From NCBI GenBank assembly GCA_015501605.1, contig JADNRZ010000003.1, forward strand, positions 806,001 to 870,000: a stretch of DNA of 64,000 nt, in the 5' to 3' direction. Shown piece after piece: positions 49,701-60,718 of the stretch. Both the position numbers and the translations under genes were made by a program. Origin of the DNA: Panaeolus papilionaceus (Eukaryota; Basidiomycota; Agaricomycetes; Agaricales). The notes under the pieces were generated by a model. The model saw only the letters and a list, made by a program, of their open reading frames with translations. It searched no databases and was not told the DNA's origin. Numbering within the stretch: position 1 is the stretch's first letter; every line of letters begins with the position of its first letter.

Positions 49701-52206
49701 AGAATCGATGAGAGGGAAGGAAGACCACTCTCTCGGTCTCGCGAGGCTGAGGGAGGATGAGATTCGCTTTGTCCACGGGAAAGTTGGGGTGAAATGACAG
49801 TCGAGGAATATGGTGTATACGGCGAATGCGTCTCATTTGTGTAAACGGAAGAGGTTTCTGTTACGTCCTCGTGGTCATCCGACTTGGAGCATGCTACGGA
49901 TATCAAGAGATCAAGCATCCCATCCAGACCATCAGCGGCCTCCTCCACACTTTTCTGGACAATTTCCTCTCCGAGCATTCTCCACATGCAATCAGAGTCG
50001 TCCAGAGAGTCGTTGTTACGAGCTAACCGCGAGCAATAGCCAAAAATCAATTCTCCTAAAGGGAGCCTATACATTGTCATGTCTTTGACGCTCTCATAGA
50101 CAATCTGCAATGCTTCCATAACCGCTCGTCGTGTCAAGGGCCGATTGGGAGCCATCATTGTTTCATTTTCAAGGAGTGCCTTCCAATTTTTGAGCCATTC
50201 GGGTGACGTTGGGGAGAGATCATGCTGTTCCATCATGTAGACTGGTAGTTGAGATGTGTCGGCATCTGTTAGATGCTCTGCTACGTTGAGGAGGATGGTC
50301 GAGAGTGGTGGCTGCATGGCTCTTTTGTGATCCCGTGCTAAGAACATGGAGACGGTTTTGAGGATGGGGGTCGGCGCGTCGTTGGGGTGTGTGAGGGAGA
50401 TGATGTAAGGCGTCCCATCTTCATTTCTGGAATGGCGAGGTCAATATAATTCCGACAAGTATAAATCCATGGTATGTACCTCAACGAGAGCAAATAATCA
50501 GAGAGTTGAAATAGTGTTGCACCCACAACGCAGGCCTCCTCCTCGTCCATCACAGCGTTTTCGTCGTCCTTGAGATCAAGTTCCTGCAAAATGTCCTTCA
50601 AGACGCCTGCAGCCTCTTCCAGAATCTCATCCCTCCCTTCAATTGCTTTCTCGGTTAGCGTCTGCCTATCGGGGTCTGATGAGTTAATGACCACCTCAAA
50701 CTTCACCCAAGCCCCGACACTCCCTGTTAGAGCACGTCCCAAGGTCCCTGCCTCCCAACCGTTGCCTCCCGCTCCGATAGAACTCGCGGTATAGTCGTCC
50801 TTTGCCCAAGCATTCTCCATCAACTCCGTTTCCAAGTCCAAGTTGGGTGGTATGCCTGAATGAGAGTACGACATGGACGCTTCCCGTGAAATGTAGGCTC
50901 GCGCCAGCCTTGCGGATAACGCCCGCCGCACATAGTTGCGCAAGTTTCGTTGTGCACCGAGAGAATTCATAATGCTCAACCGGAGTTGATCCAAAGTACT
51001 CCGTTCATTTGAATTGATAGTGAGCTGCAGTGGTGAGGGTGGAGGGAACAGGTATTGTTTCAGAATGAGCATACATTTCGCGGAGTAGGGGCCAACAAAA
51101 AGGCTGTTCAGTGTCTCTGTAATTTTATCTTCCAGTGTATTCTTTTGTCGTGAGTGGGTGCGAGGTGGAATAATATAAAGTCTTGGGAGCGGAGAGGCAC
51201 AAAACGCAAGTGATCTGAAAAGCAGAGGAAGAATGTAATCCAGATGCACCGCAGAAAGAATTTTGAGATGGAGAGTGAGGAAATTGAGGTAAAGATCAAT
51301 GGCAAATTCACCCGAATGTTTCTGGGGGAGATCGGGTGATGACTGGGACGGAGAATTGATGGAGGGGATGGAAGACGAGGATAAAGATGAAACGTTGCGT
51401 CGGTGCGTAGGAGAAGATTGGACAGAGATATGTGGGGTCAAGGAGGGACGACTAGGGCTTGAGTTTATGAGGATTGCACTGTCAACAAGAGAGGCATAGA
51501 AACCCATGATACCAAGCATCTGGCCCTCTGAGATGCGAGAGACATTTTCGGGATTTTGAAGGATATTGTTGACGAACTTTACGAGAATGTCGATGCTTCT
51601 TTCGCGCTCTGTCCTTTCAGAACGATTAACGGCTAGACCATCGAAAGCACCTCTGATCCAGTGGTGTAGGACCTTGATGACAGCGCTTTCGATGCCAACA
51701 ACGTCCATTCCGTACTTTGTGAGCGCACGTAGGGCCTTAAATCTAGGCTCCCACAAGTCTACTGCCCAAGAGGTGGTACCACCAAGGAATAGCGATAGAT
51801 AAGAGAACCGCTCGGATGTGGATATGACAGACGACTCATGGTTCTCCCAATAAGCTGATAAGATGTCGTATCCGGCTGCTTGAAGGACGGTTGGTGATTC
51901 CGTGCACAAGACAATGAGGATGGGGTTCAAAGACTCGCGCTGTGGCAGGGGTGATGCTGTTGTAAGCAGGGTCGCTAAAGTCCTTGCATGACTCAAACAA
52001 GGAACTGCCGGAGGTGACAAGGCTGTTATGAGATCATTTATGGATAAAGGTGGCTGTTGTTGCTGTGGTGGTGGTAATGGTAGTGGAGGTGAAGTTTGAG
52101 GGGTTGACTGTTCACTTCTAGGTCTGCGCCAGGAAAAAGAAGGAAATGAAGTTGTATGTGCTCTTGGACGCACTGGTGGTGATAAATCACTGGCTTGACG
52201 GGACAT
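46721..52206 (-). CDS. TSC2: Tuberin (TSC2), Rheb GTPase-activating protein
   Basis: GAP for the Rheb GTPase, a brake on TORC1; works with TSC1. Three exons: 50480-52206, 47804-50426, 46721-47752; 5382 nt, 1793 aa, about the size of human tuberin. The long alpha-solenoid N-terminus (LFLGGTTSWAVDLWEPRFKA, KVLHHWIRGAFDGL) is followed by a Ser/Arg-rich middle and tuberin-type segments (FCGPNSRMAISTMLSIL). The C-terminal Rap/Ran-GAP domain includes VSRFFGQLDRTPVIDTHAVG, then KKRHIGNDHVRIVWNDSG, where the Asn of GND is the catalytic 'asparagine thumb', then FQFVNIVIEPH. The very long exons contrast with the many-exon neighbours. Confidence 0.93.
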
Positions 52207-52729
52207 TCATGAATTGCGAGCCTGTATCGATTTGAACAAAGTCGACTCTGAAACGTTCATTGACTTGAACCTACACAGTTCACGATAACGTTTAAAATCC
52301 CTTTAAAACCCTGTTAATAACGATTATATAGTCAATATAATAACATTTAAAGGCTTACAATTATTTGATATGATAATTGGATTTCCTTGTTGAAAGGTGG
52401 AAGTAACAGTTTAACTTGTTACATTCTCAAATCCAATAACCGGAATCTACGTTTACGTAACTACTAGATTGTTGTCTAATCCTTGTAACGATAAACTCTA
52501 CTTCTTCACCGATAATTGAAATAATTTGTTCAGTAGGGGTTATTTTTTCTGGATTAACTGTCGAGGTAAAATCATCATTTTAAGAATGATAATGTCCATA
52601 GCAGATCGTTATTTTCACTGTGCAATATCAAATACTAATAGCGACTCTGATATGGCTCAGTGAATGAGTGCACGCCTGATTCAGATCAATTGTCTCTTTT
52701 AATTATTACACCAACTCAACATAAATCAA
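52207..52729. other. AT-rich intergenic upstream of TSC2
   Basis: About 520 bases, markedly AT-rich between 52290 and 52640. It should hold the TSC2 promoter. No gene is seen. Confidence 0.45.
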
Positions 52730-53010
52730 CTCACAACCACTGGTGGGTAAAGGCGTACTTCCTCCCGGAATAGCATTTGAGACGGGTATGTGACGAGACG
52801 GGCCACCTGGGAGCAGAGAGCGTGCAATACTCGTACTAAATGATCCAAGGCTGTGGATCTGTGTAAACAATTTATTCGTAATACGTGCATCTTTGAATGC
52901 ATTCTCGTCAAATTCTCTAGGAGAGCGGGTCTTGAAATCGAGTCCCTTCGAAGCCTGTTCCTCAGAAAGGACCGGAGTTACACCGGCGAGTAGACATGTT
53001 AATAGAAGAT
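52730..53010 (-). pseudogene. Decayed DUF1857 gene fragment
   Basis: The minus strand keeps two pieces that match the DUF1857 gene at 31574-32159. Piece 1 (about 52890-52995) reads GVTPVLSEEQ and then KGLDFKTRSPREF, next to the intact gene's GVTPVLSEEQLWRGLEIKAR. Piece 2 (about 52737-52808), preceded by an AG acceptor and followed by GTGAGT, reads VARLVT...REEVRLYPPVV against VVRIVRF...QEDILIYQPTI. No start in the right frame and no third exon are visible. I take it as a truncated relic, in the same orientation as the intact gene and about 21 kb away. Confidence 0.7.
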
Positions 53011-53719
53011 ATGGTAGATATCTACATATTCCTATTAGATATTTATATTCAAGTAAGCACGGCTACTGCCTTTCTTGCTACCAAAGGTAGCTGAGTGGGC
53101 CAACAATCCCAAGCTCATTTGAACTGTGTCGAAATATCGAGTAGACAATGACTAGCTGTGTGAACCAAGGCGGTGCGATTAACATATCGAACACGGAAGG
53201 TGACGCGTACCTATCGTTCTCTCTCCGTGACTAGCCACCCGTTGCAATTGTTCCTATAGAATTTTTTTCAAGTTAACTGGCCAAGCACAGGTCACACTTG
53301 AAGGCACCAAATTCACGAAACATGTTACCTGTCGCAGCTGGGTCCCAGTGCACCAGTGTCTCGTGGCTCCTTGGATGCACATCGGATACGAAGGCCCGAC
53401 ATTTCTTCAGGAAAACGTCTAAACGTGGCCTTGAGAGCAGATCCCGGAAGAAACTAATTGTAGTGATGATGCGTCGTTCAATAGCCATTCCCATTGGCGT
53501 TGTGGCATGTTTCGTTCAATCGCGGCTTACGATGGGGTATCTTCTGATGTCGCTGATTGAGTAGAACTAGGTGGGCTATGCAGAAAAGTCACTGAGGCGC
53601 TGGACAAGTTGGAGCCAAGTTGTGGTAATGTTGCAAGTCGAAGCCGTGGGTAAGTCGTACCTAAGCAGCTTGGAAATCGTTCGCACTGGCATGTTCTTTC
53701 GTTGTTCAAGACACCCACC
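53011..53719. other. Intergenic
   Basis: About 710 bases between the DUF1857 relic and the F-box gene. Open frames on both strands lack motifs and splice support. Confidence 0.4.
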
Positions 53720-55244
53720 ATGTCGATGCCGACAAGAAACCTCATTTCTTCAGAATGTCAACAGCCAACCTTTCCTATAGAAATATTTCAACTGATTATA
53801 GATAACCTCGTCTCAGCAAATGATTACCACATTGCAGCCGAACGTGAAAATCTCAAATCATGCAGCCTCGTCTGTAGGACCTGGGTACCCCTCTGCCAGC
53901 GTCATATCTTTGCTCTGGTATATATTGGATTCAACTACAGCCCCGACAACGTCCCTTCAGGACAGAATCTCATCACTGCTTTGAATGAATCTCCGTCTCT
54001 TTCTACGCACATAAAAACACTGGTATATTCGTTCCGAGATATATCACATGAGAGGAAGTACACGGATCCCTCATTTTCTGTGTTTCTTCAGTTGCGTCGG
54101 GTTCGGCGACTTCAAATTTACAGCCATAATCAGCGATCCTCTTTCGACGAAGCCAGCGAACACGGCTTTGGATTCCGTCCCCTTCTCACACACTACCTTT
54201 CAACGGGAAGACTCACTATGTTGCAGCTATTTGGAATCCTTAATCTGCCTATCCACGACATCCTCGCAACTTCCTCTTTGAAAAGCCTTAGACTCTTTAA
54301 TTGCAGTCTTCAAAGTGTCGGGGAATATACGCCTTTCGAAAGTTCTCTCAAATTCCTCCGGGTGGTTGGTGTCCAAGGCCTATCTTGGTCTTCCTTTAGA
54401 CATTGCTCGGAGCTGGAAACACTATTTACACAGTAAGGATATCCAAATAATTTGTGCAGAGGTGGTAAAACTGGCTAACAAAATGTCTATTTAAACACCA
54501 GCGGTGAAAGTATGTCAGATATAACGCTTTGCGCCATAGAGGAGACTTTTCCTGGCTTGAAGCACTTGGTGTTGACCACGTTCAGCATGGAACATACATT
54601 AGAGCCAGAGAATGGTACTATGACAAACCTGGGCATTAATATAGAGCATTTGACCCTGAAACGTGAGTTGGGTTCTTCTAACATAACTGTACCCGTTTCA
54701 TTGTCGTCAACATTGCCCAGCTCCATTAGCATGGCGTTCGTATGAAGACCAGGTTACATTTGATGTCGACAAATATCTCCTTCGGTACCACAAATCTTTG
54801 AAAACATTTGACTTGCACGTCAAAATTGCCAGGTACTCCTCGACCATCGTTGATCTCGTCTGTGACGCCCTATCAGGCATTCGAGGGGACAACATACTAC
54901 AGAAAATGGAGCTTATATTCTTCTATGACCCCCCTCCTCTGCCTATTTCCGAAAAACTGGTTCTTGATCTTGAGCATTGGCGTAGATTTGCTGCTTTAAT
55001 AACTGGTGGTTCTTCGTCATTCCCGGCGCTCCGACATATCTCTTTGCACATTGCGCTTCAGGAGCAGCCGGCTTATGGTCCAGGGTATACTGCTGATCGA
55101 GCAGAATTGGCGGAGTTTCGAAACAACATTGATCGGACCCTGGATCCTATAATGTGTAGTCCACATATAACATTCCGTGGAACCGTCAAGTTGCATAGGG
55201 GTTCGATGATGTATTGCTTCCCAGACAATTTCAACGATTACTAA
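53720..55244 (+). CDS. F-box protein
   Basis: Three exons from the ATG at 53720: 53720-54432, 54502-54662, 54730-55244; 1389 nt, 462 aa. F-box: FPIEIFQLIIDNLVSANDYH then LKSCSLVCRTWVPLCQRHIF. The rest has leucine-rich segments (LQLRRVRRLQIYSHN, LLTHYLSTGRLTMLQLF, SLKSLRLFNCSLQ, FPGLKHLVLTTFSM). The second intron (GTGAGT donor, CTAAC branch) can end at 54729 or at 54717; both keep the frame, differing by four residues. Probably a substrate adaptor of an SCF ligase; target unknown. Its tail sequence is partly repeated just downstream. Confidence 0.75.
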
Positions 55245-55339
55245 CGTCCAGTATTTAAAATAATCCTTAAGCATCCAATATCTTCCTAGACAATACTTCT
55301 GTTCTGTTCTATATCCCAACTCATGTATCACTTTAAAAA

Positions 55340-55428
55340 TGCTGGCTCGTGATCTTGGACATTGGCGGAGGTTCCTGCTTCGATGCCGGACAACGCTTTG
55401 AAGTTCATTATTCCAGCGTTTCGACATG
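55340..55428 (+). repeat. Degenerate tandem copy of the F-box gene's 3' coding segment
   Basis: Bases 55340-55428 resemble 54957-55040 inside the F-box gene: the shared order is CTGG-TC-TGATCTTG-CATTGGCG, then a gap, then a CATT...GCG...CGACAT stretch. It is diverged and has no open frame, so it looks like a leftover of a local duplication. Confidence 0.5.
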
Positions 55429-56180
55429 ATGTATTTATTTGATTACATCATGACCTCAAGTGCAGCACTTGTAGGTGGTTACATTCGAGTACTAACCAAA
55501 TTGATTTGACAAGGCTTTGCGAATTGCAGAGGGTTGAGGCAAGTGCTCAGACCTCAGTCGGGGTGTATGAGAGCGCAACAGACGTCCCCCGTTGAGACAT
55601 TTCATCGAATATTAGAAAATCTGAAAACACCATTCGGGCCTGGTGTAAGCATAATTATCCACAAAAACCGTCCCAACGGCAAACCGAAGAATAAGAGCTG
55701 TCTTAATTATAAAGCTTACGCACATGTACATATGTAAGATTGGCGTCTAAGTATTCCTCGAAAGGTGACTTTCTGCCTTGCATGTAATGATCCAATCACT
55801 GAGAAATCAAAGTATCCCTGAACTATGGTTTGATTCCTAGTATGTACGCGACCGCTGGATCTGGCACCTCTTGCATTTTACCATCTTGGCTCACTTGTAT
55901 ACTCAAGCATTCACCGTCCTCAAGTAGACTCAGCACCAAACCTACACATATTTTAGTCTAAATTTTAATATCTGTCGGTATAACCACAATCAGCTGGGGT
56001 CTGAAAACGAAACCAACTAGAAAGAGTAGAAAAATGGTGAAGCGGACTCATCAATACATGGGGGTCAAGTTAGCTTGAGTTTCCTTTTATATCGAAATGT
56101 CAAGCTCAGCTTCGCTCAAACTAGCTCGCGCTCGCGGTAACGACAACAAATCATCGGACAATTCATAAATCATCTGTACC
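55429..56180. other. Intergenic
   Basis: About 750 bases with no supported gene. Confidence 0.4.
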
Positions 56181-56231
56181 ATTATCATCATCATCATCAT
56201 CATCATCATTATTATCATCATCATCATCCTC
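56181..56231. repeat. Trinucleotide microsatellite (ATC/ATT)n
   Basis: About 17 uninterrupted or nearly uninterrupted ATC units with two ATT variants, on the plus strand. Likely length-polymorphic. Confidence 0.9.
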
Positions 56232-56429
56232 ATACAGTCCACTTCATCCACCAGTCCTCCAGCTACCTCAGGTAGGGTGGACCCAGACCGTGATGCATCG
56301 CCCAGAGCCAATCCTGTTGACACCAAGCATTCCAGCCGGTTTCTGCTCACTCTGGCATTAGGGTCCTCATGCATCATCATTCCATCTCCTAATTCCTCGA
56401 GAATTCGACAACCCCAACTTTTACCTAGC

Positions 56430-57360
56430 CTCTACCGTCCCGCCATTTCCGCTCGAAACAGGCTGAAACTCTGGACCTCCCCTACGCTGTTCAGAAGTAC
56501 AACGAACTCGTTGCGGAGAGAGGGCCATACCTTGTGGACATTTCATACCATGCTATACATTCTTCGCTCGCACCTAGTACCAAGACTACCTACGCAGCGA
56601 GTCTCCTATGATTCCATCAATTCTACGACTGCCTGTCTCCGCCACTTTGCTCACATCTTTCGTTGTCCACGGCGCGGGCTCATATTCCGGTAAAACCATC
56701 AATGCATGGATGGCTGGGATTCGTTTCTGGCATCTCGCCCTGGGTTAGTTTCGCCAGAACTACGGCCAATAAAGCCGGCACCCGATTTACTCGCTCACCT
56801 CGAGTACTAGTCATCGAGCATCTGGTTCTCCTGCAGCAATACCTTAGGATTCCAATTCTTTCGACGCTGCCATTTGGGCTACAGCTCTGGTCACTTTCCT
56901 CGGCTGTCGCAGACTGGGTGAGACCACAGTTGAACGCACCTTCAACCCGGTCTTCCACGCTATCCGTGCTTCGACCATTCGTTTCAAAGATCTCCCAAAT
57001 GGTTACTCTTCGGCAACCATATCTATTCCTTAGACAAAAACCACTCGGGAAAAGGGAGCTTCGATGATTGTCGCCTCACGAAGCGACTGCCTCTGTCCAG
57101 TTTCGGCACTTAAGAACCACCTCATGGTTAACTTGCGCCTTCCGGTATGCCCCTATGTGCCTTTCGTGTGGCGGGACGAGTCCATGACATCAGTTATTAA
57201 TACTTGGAAGAAAGCTGAACTTGATCACGTTTCAGGATACAGCGGTAGCACCGTCACTTTTCTCCTCGCAGGGGTATTTCCCGAAGTGGTGACCGCAACT
57301 GGCGGTTGAACCTCTTTCGCTTTTCTTCTATATTGGCGCAGGATTGATATCATTGTCATT
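56430..57360 (+). pseudogene. Broken tyrosine-recombinase (DNA breaking-rejoining) domain gene
   Basis: Pieces in different frames match the recombinase-like open frames common in agaricomycete genomes: LAPSTKTTYAASLL (N-terminal SAM-like helix), GSYSGKTINAWMAGIRFW, VLVIEHLVLLQQYL, ALVTFLGCRRLGETTV (conserved Arg block), SDCLCPVSALKNHL and LLAGVFPEVVTATGG. Stops interrupt at 56609 (TGA), 56746 (TAG), 57031 (TAG) and 57307 (TGA), and the frame changes at least three times. It ends within about 15 bases of the inverted duplication's copy 2. It marks an old mobile element and is not expected to make a working enzyme. Confidence 0.75.
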
Positions 57361-57371
57361 TCAAGTCCTCG

Positions 57372-59292
57372 TCCCATCTGCTACGCGGTCATGTGACTTA
57401 TTGAAGTCGTTGGTAATTGTGATAATTGTCTGATGAAATTCAAATGAGGCGCTAACTGGGCGCCCGTTGACTGCTATCGGGGTGCGTAATACTTTTTCAA
57501 CGAGTTTTTCTTGATTAATCTTGAACACCGCAGTATATGTATGTGTCTTGTCATGAACCCCTATTTCACCACCCACATGATCCTCTCTTCCATGCGAGGT
57601 ATTATTATGTCTGCTCCCGGTGTCTGGTAAATAAATCCGCCTGTATTCAGAGTTGCATGAAGCGGAAAAAAGTGGTTCTATTGGACCGAATTCTGTCCGT
57701 AAGCTACCCCAGGATGTGTATATAACGTTTAATGTTGGAGCAGGTGTTTCAAGTTGACCATTCAAGCAGTCCCTCTTCAAATCCCAAAATGAAACTATCC
57801 ACACTCAAAAGGTTCTCTCCACTTCTACTGGCCTTTGCCACCTTGCTGGATAACGTCAGCTTCGTCAACGCTGACAACCCTATCGTCCAAACTTTATTCA
57901 CCGCCGACCCTGCTCCTGTAGTGTACAATAACCGCGTCTACCTCTTTACTGGACACGACGAAGATGGCTCTACTACATATAACATGCGCGACTGGCGGCT
58001 GTATTCATCATCTGATATGGCCAACTGGCAAGATCACGGTGAGTCTATTGCGTTCTATCCTGACGATTTTTTACTAATTGTATAAATAGGTGTTATGATG
58101 AGCTTGGCTACATTCAGCTGGGCCAATGCCAACGCATGGGCAGGTCAGGTCATTGCGCGCAACAACAAGTTCTACTACTACGTCCCCGTCCGTCGTACCA
58201 CTGGACACATGGCCATCGGTGTTGGTGTTAGTGACAACATCACTGGACCATACAGAGACGCCATCGGAGGACCCTTGGTCGACAACAACGAGATCGACCC
58301 CACAGTGTTCATCGATGATAACGGTCAGGCATACCTCTACTGGGGCAACCCTGGTCTGTCATACGTCCGCCTCAACCAGGACATGATTTCGTACAGTGGA
58401 GGTGTCCAGAAGGTGACTCTCACCACACAAGGATTCGGTGCACGCAGCGGCAACGCTCAACGCCCCACCATGTACGAGGAGGGACCATGGTTGAGCAAGC
58501 GTGGATCGACCTACTACCTGACATACGCCGCCAACTGCTGCTCTGAGGACATCCGCTACTCGACTGGTCCTAGTGCGACTGGCCCCTGGACATACAAGGG
58601 TAATCCAACTGCGCTTTATTGAAATACTCGGTGCTGATTTTCTCGTCGTTAGGTCTCGTCATGGCCACGGAAGGACGCAGCTTCACGAACCACCCTGCAG
58701 TTATCGACTACAAGGGCAACTCCTACTTCTTCTACCACAGCGGTGCCCTCAACGGCGGCAGCGGCTACCAGCGGTCGGTGTGCGTTGAGCAATTCAACTA
58801 CGGCTCTGATGGTTCTATCCCCCAAATGCGCATGTCCACCAACGGCCCTGCCCAGATCGGCACACTCAACCCCTATGTTCGTCAAGAAGCCGAGACGATT
58901 GCTTTCTCGTCTGGCCTCAAAACCGAACCCTGCAGCGAAGGTGGTATGTCGGTTGGCTTCATCGAGAACGGAGATTACATCAAGGTCAAGGGTGTTGCAT
59001 TCGGTAGCGGCGCTAGGACTTTCCAGGCTCGCGTCTCCTCTGCTACAAGCGGTGGTAAGATCGAGTTACGGCTAGGAAACGTCAATGGCAACCTGGTCGG
59101 GACATGCAACGTCTCCGGAACGGGAAGCTGGACAAGCTGGACCACAGTTTCCTGCTCGGTCAGTGGTGCGACGGGGACACAGGACTTGTTCCTGAAGTTC
59201 ACCGGAGGAAGTGGATCCTTGTTCAACTTCAACTACTGGCAATTCAGTCAGTAGAAGGAACAACCCCTATAGTGACCTGCGTGTTAGTATTA
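57372..59292 (+). repeat. Inverted duplication, copy 2 (contains GH43 gene)
   Basis: Reverse-complement partner of 44146-46058. It begins at CTACGCGGTCATGTGACT, directly after the recombinase relic, and ends at GTGTTAGTATT, where the two flanks become unrelated. Confidence 0.85.
57789..59254 (+). CDS. Secreted glycoside hydrolase family 43 enzyme with C-terminal CBM6 (copy 2)
   Basis: Exons 57789-58038, 58090-58599, 58653-59254, with the same lengths (250, 510, 602 nt) as copy 1; 453 aa. The signal peptide, catalytic Asp/Asp/Glu motifs and CBM6 are all kept. Differences from copy 1 are few and mostly mild, for example NPIVQ for NPLVQ, YNNRVY for YNDRVY, RRTTGHM for RRNTGSM, EIDP for EFDP, TEPC for TETC and KVKG for KVRG. 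Intron 1 differs much more between copies than the exons. Both genes look functional; which is expressed cannot be read from sequence. Confidence 0.9.
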
Positions 59293-59783
59293 CTCATCTA
59301 TCATGACTTTGAATCCATCAGTTCGGCATAGCCTTGATGAAATTCTCGAATTAGAACACCGCTAAATTGTGGAAGATAATATAACTCTACTGCTGCAGGA
59401 TGGGGTATTAGTGATACACGCTTTGGGTCTACGCGTGGACTTGGTATACGCAACATAATGCGAGGAGTTCGACTCATTGACATTTATGGCAAGACTATGA
59501 ACATCTCAGCACCAATCACTGTGGTGCCGTTTCCAGGCAAGTGAGCTTGCGTTAAGGGTTGAGCATTTTTAAATACCTCGAAGCTGTGTGATGGATGGGA
59601 TCACTGATGATGTCATGTTAAGTATTGCTCAGGAAAGCACGCCCGTTACCGATCTGTTGCTGCTTCGGTAACGATGAAACAATCAAAAGAAAACCCACAC
59701 CACCGGACGCATCTTCCCACTCGAATATTACTTTCATACTCAGACTAAATACTTACTGACAAACAAGGCCGTGCATGCTACGT
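59293..59783. other. Convergent 3' interval
   Basis: About 490 bases between the GH43 copy 2 stop and the next gene's stop on the other strand. No gene is seen. Confidence 0.45.
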
Positions 59784-60461
59784 CTAAGAAATGGTAGACA
59801 TGATATACAATAACCCTCCACCGAGAAGTGTGCCGATTGTAGCGATGATGAGGGAAATCGGAGTATTGAAGACAGCAACAAATGGACCATCCCAGGTGGC
59901 AGGAAGGGTGAGAGCGCTGAGGTTTGCAGGGACAGTGATGTTTGCGTCAGTAAGGCATTTTCCAGCATAAGCTATGTAGGAGTAAGATGGTTTTGTCAAA
60001 GTAATAAGAGTAAGATTGCTACACACCTCCCATGATGACGTTGGATCCAGCTCTAAAATCAGGAGCCTGCGTATTGGTGTTGATCAAGAAATGGAGCATG
60101 CAGGTTTCGCAGCTGTGTAGAGATGTGACGGTAGCGACACTGCAGAGGCATGGGACGTTATTATTGCACTGGGTGATTTTAGTGGTGGTGTCGGTGCAGT
60201 TGGCGGCGCACTAAGTAAGCGCCCATGAGCGATGATAGGATAATGAACAATCGAAACAAAAATTCTTACAGCAGTCTTCACCGGGCTGTCTGGGATAGTC
60301 AAGATTTGAGAAACGTCGAGAGTCCTGGCTCCGACAGTCACGTTGAAAGCAAGTACTAAGAGATTCATGTGAATTTAGGGATTCTATTGAGATTTAGAGG
60401 ACTACAAACCATTAGAAACGAGTGTTGCAAAGATTGCAAAGAGAAGGACTGAGGAGATCAT
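59784..60461 (-). CDS. Small secreted Cys-rich protein with C-terminal anchor-like helix
   Basis: Four exons: 60410-60461, 60270-60355, 60027-60210, 59784-59971; 510 nt, 169 aa, in frame. It starts MISSVLLFAIFATLVSN, a signal peptide. The core has CAANC, CNNNVPCLCS, SCETC and a further Cys in AGKCLTDANIT, with several N-x-T/S sites. The end, TPISLIIATIGTLLGGGLLY, is hydrophobic and followed by only a few residues, as in a GPI signal or tail anchor. The Cys pattern (C-x3-C ... C-L-C ... C-x2-C) recalls small surface proteins of basidiomycetes; I do not assign a function. Confidence 0.75.
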
Positions 60462-60718
60462 GATGGAATGAAAGCAGAGGGCCAGCCCAAAGAACAAAGA
60501 AAGCGAAAGAGAGGATAATGATTTGGCGAGTGAACTCTCACTTTTATGGCGGTGGACATGGTGATGTCGGTGTCACACTTCCCGTTATTTTGGGACATAC
60601 CACTATTTTGGTTTATCAATGTCACACTTCATCACATAAAATCACGTGTTATGTGACACCTTTGTTTACTGAGAATTCAATGGGCGTTTCTTCCTTTTAA
60701 AACTTGACAACAACTATC

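Noticed and set aside
56181..56231. ATC repeat as a possible CRISPR-like array
   Set aside because: Simple trinucleotide microsatellite with no spacers.
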